Assembly (NCBI RefSeq): GCF_004210375.1
Contig: NC_134837.1
Coordinates: forward strand, 155,227,310 to 155,291,309
DNA from: Tachypleus tridentatus
Lineage: Eukaryota > Arthropoda > Merostomata > Xiphosura > Limulidae
Direction of reading: 5' to 3'
Length of the DNA stretch: 64,000 nt
Below are positions 34,606 to 46,640 of this stretch, in pieces. The first letter of the stretch is position 1. Each line of letters begins with the position of its first letter. Both the position numbers and the translations under genes were made by a program. The notes under the pieces were generated by a model. It had not been told where the DNA came from, made no database searches, and saw nothing but the letters and a program-made list of their open reading frames with translations.

Positions 34606-37600
34606 TGGCCTGTCTTGTGATTCATCTGGATAAACTGTGACCAATGATTACGCATTTGTGTAGTTTTATGGGGTTTTTTGGGGGGGTAGAGTTGCTTTTC
34701 GGTGGAAGAAGATAAATAACTTATTAGGATACCTATTTGGAATGAAAAAAAAAACAGATGCAACTGCTTTTATAGAAATATGTAGCTGTTGTATTGGAAC
34801 TTATATATATGAAAATATTTTGACACGCTACATTCTGTTTTCTTTTACCTAAAAATTACTAACATTTGGTATTCGTTTAATGGTAAAGAAAAGTCAGCTC
34901 AGTGTATATCAAACTAGAGAAAATACTGTTTTAAATAAACTAAGAATGTAAAGCTCTTGATTCTGATATGGTATTTATATACATAAGTGCGAATGTCTCC
35001 CTTTCTGTGAATCTCTTCCTTACACACGGCCACATCTTTAAAACTATAAACTCCAAACTAAGGTGCACGTGAATTTTGTGCGGGAAGTAACGTGAGGTAT
35101 GTAGCCGCGGCCTCAGAAACCGTTTTGAGACCGTAAATTAAGATCAAGTTGACCAATATAACAAGTTCTAGCAAACATAACGACAAGTTGGTCTCAAATT
35201 GAAAAGCACAGATTGTTTTTCGTAATGTGTGATTATGAAGGCTGTTATTTACGTTTCTTTTCTGTGTGAAGACTTCTCCTAACCATTCTATTCATGATCA
35301 GTTATGTGTTAAAATGATTTATAAATTTTGTACAACCTTTATTTGCTTCTCTTCTCAACCTTTCTTAAGAGAATGATGCCAAATCTTTTGGAAGAAATAA
35401 TAACGAATAGGCCTCGCAAAGATGAAGAGGTGTTTCTGCCCAGAATTACTCTTATTACAATAAACACTCCAAACACTATTCAAGAGAAAATAGTTTTCTC
35501 TCAGATCGAGCTTTGCCATGACGAACAAAGCACGAGGTCAAACCCTGAAGGTGGTAAGACATGATGAGCTAAAATTGTCCTGATTTTCCCATGACTAGTT
35601 TTATGTTTGCAGTTGGAACTGAAAAAAATTCTATTGCTCCTTACTTTTGACAGCAAGACAAAAAATATTGTGTACGAAGAAGCTTTACAGAAGATCTATA
35701 AATTAAGAAGGAAATAAAGAACTGAAGCGGATAACGCCATTTTCATTCGAGCAAAGTCAGGTAATGTGTTAGTTAGAAACAGCTATGGAAGCACATAAGC
35801 GATATAAAAAAAGGTCATTACTAACTAGTATGTTACAACTACACGATTAACTTATTAATAGTACAGAACATCATAGGAAGTAAAAAAGAAAAATTAATGT
35901 CTTACAATGACTACATGTGGAATCTTTACACAGAACACAATATCTTATATTTGTTGTCATAGGATTTAGCGATGTAAGACTGTTGAATATTGTACCAGTT
36001 TCTTTCATTATTAATCACAACTTACTGAAAACGTTTGATTAACTTCTGACATTATGAATTTTAAATAAGCTCATAAAGCTTCAAGAACGTCCATACAGGG
36101 ACTTATGCATCTCGAGTGTTCCATATTTCTTTTTTTTTTCATTCAAAATAACGTTTCGCCACATTTGCAGTATGCTTGGAATGATTGTCTTATCACAAGA
36201 TGAATCTCCTTTAGATAATTCGTGTTTCTGAGGAAAGGCATGAAGGGTCAGATTTTGCACGCACTTATTAACAATAAAAGTACTATCAGTTTTGTTTAAA
36301 TCACTGACACTGAGAAGCAGATTCTAAACTTGTACGGGTCCCGCTTCACTGCTGATGTTGTCTATTGACTAGGGCATTATTCACAATCAGACAAACTGCC
36401 ACTGACTGCGGGAGAGCAATTCGAACTGAGATTCACGCAGACGTCTCTAGTTTTGCCCATTATTCTACTCGTTATCCGATGCTCACACTAGCATATGATT
36501 ACTTTTGATCAGTGGTTGTCGAGAAGCTACAAGTCCATTTAAATAATTTCGTAATAATGTGTATCTAGTAGTCCTGGAGATTAGATTCAAATCTGTATTT
36601 ACTACTAGGTCTGTTCTCTATCTACTTCATAAAGAAAAAATGTCCTGAGATACATAGTATCACTTTTGGAGAGTTTCGGTTTTCTACCTTGACCACTTCT
36701 TTTATGAACAGTACAAGTTTTTTACCCTGTTCAGATCCTTGCATACAGATCTACACAGAAACATTGAGTTTCTCCAAAGGTCTGATTTCCATATTCCTCT
36801 CATGCAGTATTTCAGTCCTGGTAGCCACGACTAAAGTTATAATACTATTACTGGGTGGTGTATGAATATTTCTACTTTTATTGGCTTTATACTGATGTGT
36901 CACTTTCTGATAGGTTGGGAACTAATCACAGTGTAAGTTATCACCATGTGATTTTACTGTGATGTAGTTTCTTGTTAAATGGTAAATGGATGACATTTCC
37001 AGTATTTGTCTTTTATACGTTTTTCTCACCTTTTCTGCAATTATTTCTTATATTACCACATATTCTATCATTTTGATAGAAATGAGAAAATATCGAAAGT
37101 GCCTCTACTGTTATTGTGTCAAGTCGCTGAAGAAATTATTGATGTTTAAAAAATTGGTATTATGAACTCTGTTTATAAAAAGGACTCAGAGAGGATATAG
37201 GAAAATAAAGGCATATTACATTGTTTTCTGCTATACAGAAAAACTACAAGTGGCACTGTGGTGTTAAATGCTGAATACTGGTGAAGCAATAAGAAACTAG
37301 TATCGTTCTTATTCATAATAAATAATCATGTAGACTGCAGATATTTTCTTCACATAAATTGTATTCTATTCATTACAGATTTCAAATAAGAGATCCATAT
37401 TTGTCTGCCACACTCAATTTTCGTTCAGTACCAGAATTTACTAGTTGAACTGGGCTATGATGGGCAAGATACTGTTTAAAGCGCTGTTTATTTAAGCAGT
37501 GCAACAAATTTAGAGTTACAATGTTAAGAGCTAAAAGATGGAAATAAATGATATAAACATAGTCTTAATATCTGTCTTTTCATTATGCCTCTTAAATGGA

Positions 37601-38889
37601 ACGGAAACAAAGTTTCAATATTACTCGTGTCCACCATATATCCTTACTCAGTAGACTTTTCGTACAGAATCAAATGTCGTTAATTGAGCTTACTAATTTT
37701 AAGTCTGAAACAAGTATTAAAAAATAATGGAGAGATACCAAGGCATGAAGAAAGAATGCGACTGAAAATGATTCACATCATTTATTTAGTCCTTGTAGAT
37801 AGTGAAGGTTTCACAAGGCTTCCCAATGAAAAACGTTTTATTTTCATAATCCGTACCCTTTGAAAAGTTTATTTAAGTACCTTGTTGGTATTGTGTAATA
37901 AGTATAAGCGAAATAATTCTTTTATAACTGTTAACTTTGGAATGCTTTGCGTACTGACTCTATGGGAGTTCTGTTAATATTGATCAAGTTTTTGATGAAT
38001 AACTATATGAATGTGAAATATTACTTATGAATGAATTAAATTTGATTTTCGTACTTTGAGGATTAGTCGTAACCCAATAAAACCGAATAGCATTTCGTTA
38101 TGTTGTACGTATTCCCATATATTATGAAAATATTATTATTTTCATGTTATCAGACACGAATACCATGCGAAACGGCCGATTTGAAACATACAGACAGGAG
38201 GAAGAAACTTGTCATCTGGTCAAAATTGTTAATTGTTCTTTGTATTTTACTGAAAAATAATATTAACGTATGTTTCACAACTAAAGTATAAACTAAACTA
38301 ATATAAACAGATCTTGAGTTACTGAGGTTTCTGAAGTTTTGATAAAGGCTTCTGTGTTCAGTAATAAGATTTAGGCGAACAGAATACGCCTCGCCTTTAA
38401 TTCTGTTCATTTTCACTTTGGGGAATTTTTATGTATTCAAAGCTTTTGCTCAGAACTTTTCACCTTTAACATCTGGCTTGATTATTGTATACTCCACTAA
38501 GCTGTTTCAAGACTAGTGGTTATATCTAGAGATGGAGACTTTGGAAACATTGGTTTGTTATATATCTAAGAGCTTTCCTGGTAAAGTAACATACAATTCT
38601 AAGAAAAGCTCGTGCTTGATGATAATTCACTTAAAGATTTGACTGGATATTAGCACTGGGAAGACTAACTGAAAAACATATGTTTGAAATATATCATTAT
38701 GACAACAACTACTGTAGTTGTAACATATAAAGTGATTATTTTGTAATTTTTAATTAACATATTCTTACATTTCGTTCTTTCATGCTCGACCATTGAACAA
38801 GAAATTTTTTATCTTTACTTTTTGTTATTATAAATATCAGAATAACATCCCACACGTTATATATTTGTCGATCGTGTTTGTGTATAGAT
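34606..38889. other. Longest stretch without a named element
   Basis: About 4.3 kb. The part at 34985-35130 (ctccctttctgtgaatctct, then ccacatctttaaaactataa) is like other dispersed-repeat ends, but I cannot name it. The 78-codon frame at 35328-35564 has no known motif. The rest shows nothing. Confidence 0.4.
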
Positions 38890-40020
38890 GTATCTCAGGA
38901 CGACTGGTATGGGTATTAAGCAAAGAACAACGTTTTGTCTTTCTTAGGTCATCTTCAGAGAGAGTTTGCAACTGACTCTTGTCGGGCACATGTCATAGGA
39001 ACGAGAGTGTAAATAGGTACGAGATTGTAGAGGGCGTTGCAGTTAGATGTTAGGTTATTAATTAGTATAGGTGTAAAGGTGTTCCTTAATGTTGGTTTAA
39101 TTTTGGTTTTAGTTCTTGTATAAGTAGGGCGTCCTTGATTTTGCTTTCGTTTATATTTGTTCCCTACTTAGTATCTGTGTGTTTTTTATGGTTATGTTGT
39201 GTTTATTTGATTTGCAGTGTTCAGAAACGTGTCAAGATATTTTTTGTGTTCTTTGAACCTGGTTTACATTTGTCTGCTTCTTTCTCCAATATAGAAGTCG
39301 TGGCAGTTGCTGCATTGTGTTTTATAAATTATGTTGGTGTTGTGTTTGTCAATATAATTTTTACATAGTAAAGACTTTAGTTTTTTACCTGGTTTTTGAA
39401 TGAATTTGGTGTTTACTGAAATGTTGTGTTTTGTTATAAGTTCTTTTCAAAAGTTTATTTTTTCGCTGATGTAGAGAAAATATGGTGTGCAGGAGCATAA
39501 TGTTTTGTAGTTTGTTGTATCTTGGGATTTATTGTTGTTTGTTTGTTGTTGATTATGTTTTCAACTGTTTTTGAAGGAAATTTGTTGATGTTGATGAAGT
39601 GTTGTTTTATTTTGTTGATTTTATTGTTAATTGTATCAGGTGAACATAGTTTTGTGGCTTGTTTGTTTGGTTCCTTAATACGTTGAGTTTTTGTTTTGTT
39701 TCATGTTTTGAGTCCCAGGGAATAAGTAGTCCAGAACGGGGAATTTTTCTGTGGATTTCTGTTTCGAATTGTATATTGGTTCTTGTGATCTTAAGGTTGA
39801 GAAATGTTATTTGATTAGTGTTTTTCTGTTTACAGGTGAACTTAATGTTGGAGTGTATAGAGTTAACGTGGCTGAAAAAAACTAAGTGTGTTCTATAGAT
39901 GTAAATCCAGCAATTGTATCATCAACATACCTGTACCAGTACAGTGGTGGGTGTAAGGTTGAATTGATTGCTTGATATTTAGTCTGTGTCATAAAAATGT
40001 TGGCTAGAACTGGTGACACG
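38890..40020 (-). mobile_element. Penelope-like retroelement, 5'-truncated, minus strand
   Basis: Minus-strand reading begins at VSPVLANIFMTQTKYQAINS, then YWYRYVDDTIAGFTS with the reverse-transcriptase YVDD box at 39918-39929. A frameshift and stop follow near 39870. The GIY-YIG endonuclease segment (NIIYKTQCSNCHDFYIGE) lies at about 39283-39338 with an in-frame stop after RSRQM. RT plus a C-terminal GIY-YIG endonuclease is diagnostic of Penelope-like elements. The tail near 38940-38965 carries a CTGAAGA...-type core. Confidence 0.85.
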
Positions 40021-40025
40021 GGATT

Positions 40026-40600
40026 CTATATATTCAAAACCTAGGTACAAAACTAAAGTCCATACTATGTAAAAACTACACTGAAAAACACAACTCCAAC
40101 ATAATTTATAAAATATAATGCAACAATTGCCATTGCTTCTATGTTGGAAAAGAAGCAGAAAAATGGAAACCATATTCAAAGAACATAAAAAAACATCTTT
40201 ACACGTTTTTGAACACTACAAGTCAAGTAAACGGAACATAACTATAAAAAACACCCAGATACTAAGTAGGGAAACAAATATCAACGATCGCAAAATCAAA
40301 GAAGCCTTACTTATACAAGAACTAAAACCAAAACTAAACCAATATAAAGGAACATCTTTATACCTAGACTAATTAATAATCTAACACCTAATTGCAACGC
40401 CCCCTACAATCCCATACCCGTTTACACTCTCGTTCCTAACATATGTGCCCTGCAACGGTCAGTTTCAATCTCTCTCTTAATTAACCTAAAGGTGGCCTAA
40501 GAAGGTCGGATCGTTGTTCTCTGCTTTATTAGTAAAAACGTCAATACCCATACCTGAGAACATTTTTACTTCAAGCGGGTTTCTCGCCGTTACAAATTAC
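40026..40600 (+). mobile_element. Penelope-like retroelement, endonuclease and 3' end, plus strand
   Basis: Plus-strand reading NIIYKI*CNNCHCFYVG, then after a frameshift METIFKEHKKTSLHVFEHYK and on to LIQELKPKLNQYKGTSLYLD-stop at 40372. It is a diverged copy of the same GIY-YIG part as its neighbour, in opposite orientation and starting within about 10 bp of it. The 3' untranslated part has GGCCTAAGAAGGTC near 40494-40507 and a GTTCTC/GAGAAC pair. Confidence 0.83.
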
Positions 40601-40784
40601 GTGTTTGTGTATTGCTAATTAATAAATAGTATTGAACTGCATTTTGACTTGTACATGGAGTTTAGTTATGAGGATCCTTAATCTGGCTCAGTATGCTATC
40701 TCCAGGATGTTACCACTTTGCACAAAGCGTCAAGAAAGCACAATAAAAAGTAATTTTAATTGAAATTTATTGTTATGGAATAAT

Positions 40785-40996
40785 GTTTTTTGTTTTTGAA
40801 TTTCGAGCAAAGCTACACAAAGGCTATCTGCCTCAACCGTCCCTGATTGAGCAGTGTAAGACTAGAGGGATGACTAGTTGGGATACTCTTTTTCTAACGA
40901 ATAACAGAATTGACTGTTACAGAATAACGACCCCTGAAAGGGCAAGACTCTCAGATTAGGAGTCAGAGTGCCCTAATCACCTGGCCATTTCGGGCC
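40785..40996 (-). mobile_element. SINE family A with internal deletions
   Basis: Tail, CTAGAGGGATGACTAG, a shortened body and GGCCATTTCGGGC head are present. Two deletions reduce it to about 210 bp. Confidence 0.87.
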
Positions 40997-41000
40997 GGTG

Positions 41001-41028
41001 AAATATATAAAGTTAGGTAGTGATAATG

Positions 41029-41059
<31 letters not shown>

Positions 41060-41310
41060 TAGTGAAAATGAATACGTCTTAATGAAGTTAAATAAGCAAA
41101 TTCACAAGAAATGACTGCGTTAAAAACAACAAATTCAAACGTGTGACTGATTTTATGAGTTTGTTTTTACTTAAAAAGAAGCCAAAAGAAAATAAAGTAA
41201 ACAAAAAACACTGCACTAATTGAAAATATTCCAGAGTATAAACTATAATGTGGGATTATAAAATATACCCTAGGTTTTGGAGGTGATTGAAAAAGCAGAA
41301 CCCACATTGC
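41001..41310. repeat. Diverged copy of the granulin-intron segment
   Basis: Counterpart of 16555-16900; the best matched part is aaactataatgtgggattat, then aggttttggaggtgattgaa. No granulin exon was found beside it. Confidence 0.65.
41028..41060. repeat. CA/TA microsatellite
   Basis: About seven CA units then about nine TA units, within the duplicated segment. Confidence 0.95.
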
Positions 41311-41989
41311 GATGGGGATACACCGTTTAACAGTCTTAACTTCCATTCGCCAGTCTCACATAAGAAATAAAAGAGTAGCAATAGATATAGAAATAGAAAT
41401 TAGGAGAACGAGGTGTGGGTGCTCAAGCCCACAATGTCCCACATCTATATCACTCTTCACTGCCTACAGACAGTTGTGGGAAGGTGACTGCTCTCTCAGG
41501 TAAAGAAGAAAAAATAATTGAAATAAAAATAAGAAAAAGAAAATATGGAAATAAGGTACTATATATATATGTATTTACGACTGAAGCTATGTATTTCCTG
41601 CGGTAAAGATGAAAAATGAGGCTTAGATAAAATGGCTTGGTTATATAAATCAAACTTTTATCCTTGACAAAACCTTTTAAATAATGTATTACTTTTTCAT
41701 TGCTTGTCTACCTAAGTTATATTGTGTTATATGGATTACGTGACTTCAGTTTTTTCTCCCTAGCTTTATTTAAACACATTTATTTTATCACATATAATAA
41801 CCTCTTAAGATTGTTTATAATACAATGAAAGTCAGTTAAAGCTCTTTATTATTTTTGATGTTTTTGTAAATACAAAAGTAAAAATGGTGGTTTGACGTTA
41901 GTAACTTGTATGAAAATGACTGGTTGAAGATATTGTAATGGTGTAAGTTAATAAGCTTGAGTAAATTTTACAATACCTTGTGATATAAA

Positions 41990-42450
41990 CATGTTTAGGT
42001 GAAGTGAGCAAAGTAATCTAAAATTAATAAACTAGAGTAAAGAGCACATGGCTGAGCAAACCTAGAAATGTAAAGTAGAATGGTATTTCAAGTGAATAGG
42101 AAATAGAAAATTATACAGGGATGGATGAACCTAAGACGGTGACAATCGCATGGCAGTTAAAATGAAAAGCTAAGAGTAAGTTGCAAAGGGCTGAGTGAAC
42201 TTAATACTGTAAAATGGGTGTGGTATTTCAAGTGAATAGGCTAGAATACATTGTAGATGGATGTGTATGTGTGTTTTTACTTATAGCAAAGCTACATTGT
42301 GCTATCTGCTGAGTCCAGCGAGGGAAATCGAAAGAGGGCTGTGAAATGGGTTTGATATTTGAAGTTAACAGGTTAGAATTAATAATGCAGGACTGAGTGA
42401 GTCTGATACTGTGAAATAGGTTTAGTGTTTAAAGTGAGTATGGAGTGAAT
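41990..42450. repeat. Tandem repeat, unit about 72 bp, interrupted by a SINE
   Basis: tggtatttcaagtgaatagg recurs at about 42082 and 42222, with weaker versions at 42150, 42352 and 42424. Units also share a tgagtgaacctaatactgtgaaatggg-type part. A family B SINE sits at 42262-42334. Confidence 0.7.
42262..42334 (-). mobile_element. SINE family B, truncated, inside a tandem array
   Basis: Tail to B box only, ending at gaaatcgaaag. It interrupts the 72-bp repeat array around it. Confidence 0.85.
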
Positions 42451-42639
42451 GAAAATTCTAGTTCTTCTGTTCCCCAAATTCAGATGAGTTCATGCAATGA
42501 ACAACGGGAAATAACAAAAAATGATTACCCACAATGAATAAAATATAATAGAATAAAGGATAAAGGAAAAGTAAACATGAGGTATTTCCTGTACAACAAA
42601 GATGTTCTAATTGCAGGATTGTTATTGTTTGTCTATACA

Positions 42640-43300
42640 TATTTATAGAGTACAAAAATCTGTGCATCTGTCTGTCCGTTGTCTAACTACTTTTTGATCG
42701 TTAAGCCAATCTCAGTCAAACTTTGTGGGATGATAGTTTAGAATAAGAGAAATTTTAATGAGGTTTAGAACCCTTTCAAACCTCATTACTGGTGTTATGG
42801 GGCATTTATTATCTTTGACGTAAGTTAACGTTATTATGTTCATATATGGTGCCAGGTTCTAATATGAAAAAAAAAACTATTAAATTTTCTTTTATACAAC
42901 ATGCACACAGTGTAGTAGGGGGTCACAAAAACGTTTCTGAGAGTATCTTTATGTCGGAATGAAATGAGAACAAATGGCTGCCACTATTGCAATAATACAT
43001 AAGCTCAACAGAAGTTTCTACCACAACATATTGATATGAAGTGAGTTATACTCACTTTTACTCTACTTTTCTACTTTGGCTTGTGACCTTTCAACTACGG
43101 CCTATAATAGATTTCTGGGGCCAATGAATGTCAATTAATTAAACACTTGAAACTTTGTGGAAGTACATTAAAAGCTGGGTTTTGAAAGTGGGTCTCATAA
43201 AGCACACCTATTGATACTTGTTTGTATTTTGCGTCAATGTAGAAAAAGGATTGATTCTCTTCACACCTTGATCGTTAATTATAAACTAATAGACTGGAGA
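42640..43300. repeat. Unnamed dispersed-repeat-like segment
   Basis: Begins gtgcatctgtctgtccgttg, then cagtcaaactttgtgggatg, a pattern common at the edges of degraded invertebrate transposons. No coding remnant was seen and the family is unknown. Confidence 0.35.
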
Positions 43301-44086
43301 GAAGTCTGTTGTTTCTTTGTTATTAATCACAAACTCACACAATTAGTTGGTCACTAAAATAAACACTATTGTGATATGTTACGTTATAAAATATATTCTG
43401 CGAAAGTTAGGATTTTTGTGTTATTTATCATAGTATCCACACACACATTATTTTAAGTTCATAATTCGGACAAAAGGTGGGTACCTCTGCTTGTGAATAA
43501 CACAGTAACATTCTTTATGCCTTCGCCGTTACACTAACTTCCTCTTGTTACATTGCTGTGTAGCAGGAATGTTCTTTCTACAGGTATGTGGGTCATATAA
43601 ACATTGATTAATTTTACCTTGACTGCAAGATAAGTTGAACACCACCATCCTTTGCGTGATTGGAAGTTTCATAACGCACGAAACGAATCTGTGATAATAA
43701 AGGTCGAAATTATTTTATTTAGTTAATATAAATGTCTATGCGAAGATGTATACTCATTGCTAAACTTGTCTTAGGGAAATGTATTAAGTAACAAAATAGC
43801 ATGCATTTTAAAATACTACTGCAATGCTTTGTTTAAAATTTTGATTACTTAAGTTATATCCCCACATCGCCTATAAGCCTGCATAATTTCGTTACAGCTT
43901 GAGTAAACTATAATATGATTTTAACGGGATTAAGCGATCTATTTATTATTCTGTCAGAGTACTTAGCAATAATCGAATTGTGTGAAACTGTTTCACGTGC
44001 AGTACGGATAATGGCCATAGTTGTAGAATAAAGCAAGAATTAGAGCTACAGCGCTGACATAAAATTAAAAACAACCATGCTAAATT
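43301..44086. other. Unassigned DNA
   Basis: No gene or repeat recognised. Confidence 0.5.
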
Positions 44087-44099
44087 GCGAGAGGAAGTA

Positions 44100-44218
44100 T
44101 GTGTGTTTTCTTATAGCAAAGCCACTTCGGGCTATCTGCTGAGCCCACCGAGGGGAATCTAACCCCTGATTATAGCTTTGTAAATCCGCAGACTTACCGT
44201 TGTAATAGCGGGGGGCGA
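44100..44218 (-). mobile_element. SINE family B with target duplication
   Basis: Complete; perfect 13-bp duplication gcgagaggaagta at 44087-44099 and 44219-44231. Confidence 0.94.
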
Positions 44219-44735
44219 GCGAGAGGAAGTAAGAGTCTGGAGTACACAGCCGTGGGCGGAAATAAAATCGTGGTTAGACTGGAGGAACTGCAAATAATTA
44301 CACAGATGTTGATTAAAACAAAGATCAATACACTGTTTAAACTCGGAGTAAGGATTAGGGTTACACAACTGTACATTGGTTACATTGTTGTATGTGGAAG
44401 TAAAAATCGAGTTTATAGATATTTAATTACATGAATAAAACGGACCCTCTTTACAAGTAATGGAGGATATTGGATGAGTTTTATCAAAAACTTGGAGCTC
44501 TTTGAATCATCAGGGAAGGGGCTCTGAAACTCGCGATAGAGCACGATTATTTTATCATACAAAATGACCAAAGTATTAATATTGTGAGAAAGAAGTCGTG
44601 TTATACTTATGGATGATGTGAAATCTAAGGTTGTGGTTCCGATTGGAGTTGTAAATGTAACTGTTTTTACTGTTAATGTGTCGTTGAAATAATAACACTA
44701 GACTTGAACTCCTGAAATGAAACAATAACTTTTTA

Positions 44736-44816
44736 CTAGCTACGTTTCGGACATACGTAATTGGTACATTCTGTAATTTTAAGAACTGACGAAGGGCGTA
44801 TGCAGGAAACTCAGTT
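44736..44816. repeat. Inverted Penelope-terminus-like relic with hammerhead-like core
   Basis: CTACGTTTCGGACATACG on the left and the complement of CGTATGCAGGAAACTCAG on the right are imperfect inverted copies. The right half has CTGACGA (44786-44792), a short stem and GAAAC (44806-44810), the conserved hammerhead ribozyme blocks; the outer stems are not intact. Confidence 0.45.
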
Positions 44817-45164
44817 AATAGATATATATTTTTTATATTACAGATGTATATTTTATTTTTTTACAATATCTACTGCAACAGTTATTCCACGTCTTGTGGT
44901 CATGGGCGTTCTGAGAAATTTTTCTACTGGTGTCGGTGAGAGGAAAAGTAGTGTGAACTTGTGAAGCGAACAAAAGTAATTCAAACAAAAAGAATTCATG
45001 TACATATACTGAATGAATAAGAAAGAATTATGCCCCACTCTGGAACGCACAAGTTTGCAGTTTTTGTTTTGTTTTTTACAGTGTGTCTTTAATCTTCGAA
45101 AATATAGGCTAAACCTAAATGTCTGATTTGTGATTCTCTTGTATTATAATACCAACACTAAGCT

Positions 45165-45325
45165 TTAGCTCATGAAACATAACTTGTTACAAGAGGTCTT
45201 GAAGCATAACTTATTGGCGTTAATAGAATAACACCAGACGTAAGTTGCTGAAACATGACTCACTGGCGTTGAGGTAATAAACATATGCTCTACAGCTCTT
45301 GAAAAACAACTTAATAATTCTCGGA
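45165..45325. repeat. Short degenerate tandem repeat
   Basis: agctcatgaaacataacttg, tcttgaagcataacttattg, ttgctgaaacatgactcact and agctcttgaaaaacaactta recur every 40-65 bp. Confidence 0.55.
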
Positions 45326-45780
45326 CAACAATCATTTATCAAAATAATATCTACTAAGAAGGGTCACATACAATGAAAAATATGCAACTAAAAATGTTTT
45401 TACTGAATGAAACGTTTGACATATTACATTTAAAACGTCAATTCGCTGAACCTGAGTTACACGAAGTTATAAATTAAAAAAAATAGTTTATCTAAGCAAC
45501 ACTTACTGTTCCTTCATTTCACTGGAAATTGAATACAATCTTTTAAACAACCAGCAGATACAGTGTAGACTTTTCATTTGTATTATTTCATAATATGCAC
45601 GAATGTTGAAGAATATTAACAACGCTGAAGATTTATATAACTGAAATAAAATCCCCTCTTGGATTATATGAAGATTTGGGTAGGCTAAAAGTGTTCACAG
45701 CCAAAAGTTAAATAATTAAAATATGATTGTGTTTGATTACTTATAACTTTGTACGATGCAGAAAAATCACGTTTGTTATC

Positions 45781-46640
45781 GGGTCTGACGTTTCCGGTCG
45801 TCGTTCTCTTGTTAATCGATCATTGTGACAGTGGGCACAGTGCCAAGTTTGACCTAATCCCAAGCATCAGGGATCTTTAGCCGCCAGTCGACTGAGTGGC
45901 TAAATGAACGCCAACCATCCGAAGAAGGCAGATCACGCGAAGCTGAATAGACGTCAGGTCACGCGAGGCTGAACAGCCACTGTTGTATTCACTTGTTGGG
46001 AGAAAGTCAGATCTCCTTTCTCTGTTCTGATGTTTTCTTCAGAGCCTGTTTCCAAAGCAAAGTGACTTTTTCCTCTAGTTACAAGTCTGGCTGTCTAGAT
46101 GAGCTACTGCCTTCCCCTCTGTCCCCCTTCTAGTGGTTTTTAAGCTGCAGCTGGACCGCATCCCCGCAGTGGCGGAGACCGCGGAAGAAACTCGCGCATA
46201 CGCGCCACGCAGACTCAGAGTTGGTGTTACTGACTGCATCACAGAGAAGACAGTGTTTAACGCTAGTTACTCCCAGCCGACAGACGCGAGACTGGTGTGT
46301 GTGTGTAAACCTGCTTCCCCTTCTTCCTCTCTCTCTCTCTTTCTCTTCTCATCAACGACATTTCTTCATTTTTTGCCACCATCATTGTTTAGCATGGGCA
46401 TGCGCAGCAGGTTTGATCAAAAGAAAGGGTAGTAAATTTACTCCAAAGATGGCGTCCATTGTATGAGCCCTTCTGCTAAAAATGAAGCAGACGGGGTGCG
46501 TTGACACGAAAGACCACCTTCAAGTGGGCCAGGAGAAGGCAAGCAGGCAGGGGCGACTCGGGCCAACGACGGGTATGTCAACCTGTCGTGAGGCCCCTGC
46601 TAGCTTCCTGCTTTTCCTTAATTTCCTAATCCAATGAAAT
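45781..46640 (+). promoter_or_regulatory. GC-rich promoter and 5' leader region of the NALF-like gene
   Basis: GC and CpG content rise sharply compared with the AT-rich surroundings. Seen here: a CT-rich tract (about 46318-46350), an NRF-1-like GCATGCGCA at 46398-46406, and a YY1-like AAGATGGCG at 46446-46454. The latter overlaps a five-codon upstream ORF (46449-46466). A TGA at 46635-46637 in frame with the main ATG fixes the start. No TATA box was noted, and the transcription start cannot be placed. Confidence 0.55.

Noticed and set aside
41312-41503. Candidate exon ending in CTCTCAG|GTAAAG with a CGC..PQC peptide
   Set aside because: No homology recognised and no consistent acceptor. Only a consensus-like donor supports it.
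46133-46432. 99-codon frame in the GC-rich leader
   Set aside because: No recognisable motif, and it runs through a CT-rich low-complexity tract. It is likely an untranslated or upstream frame.
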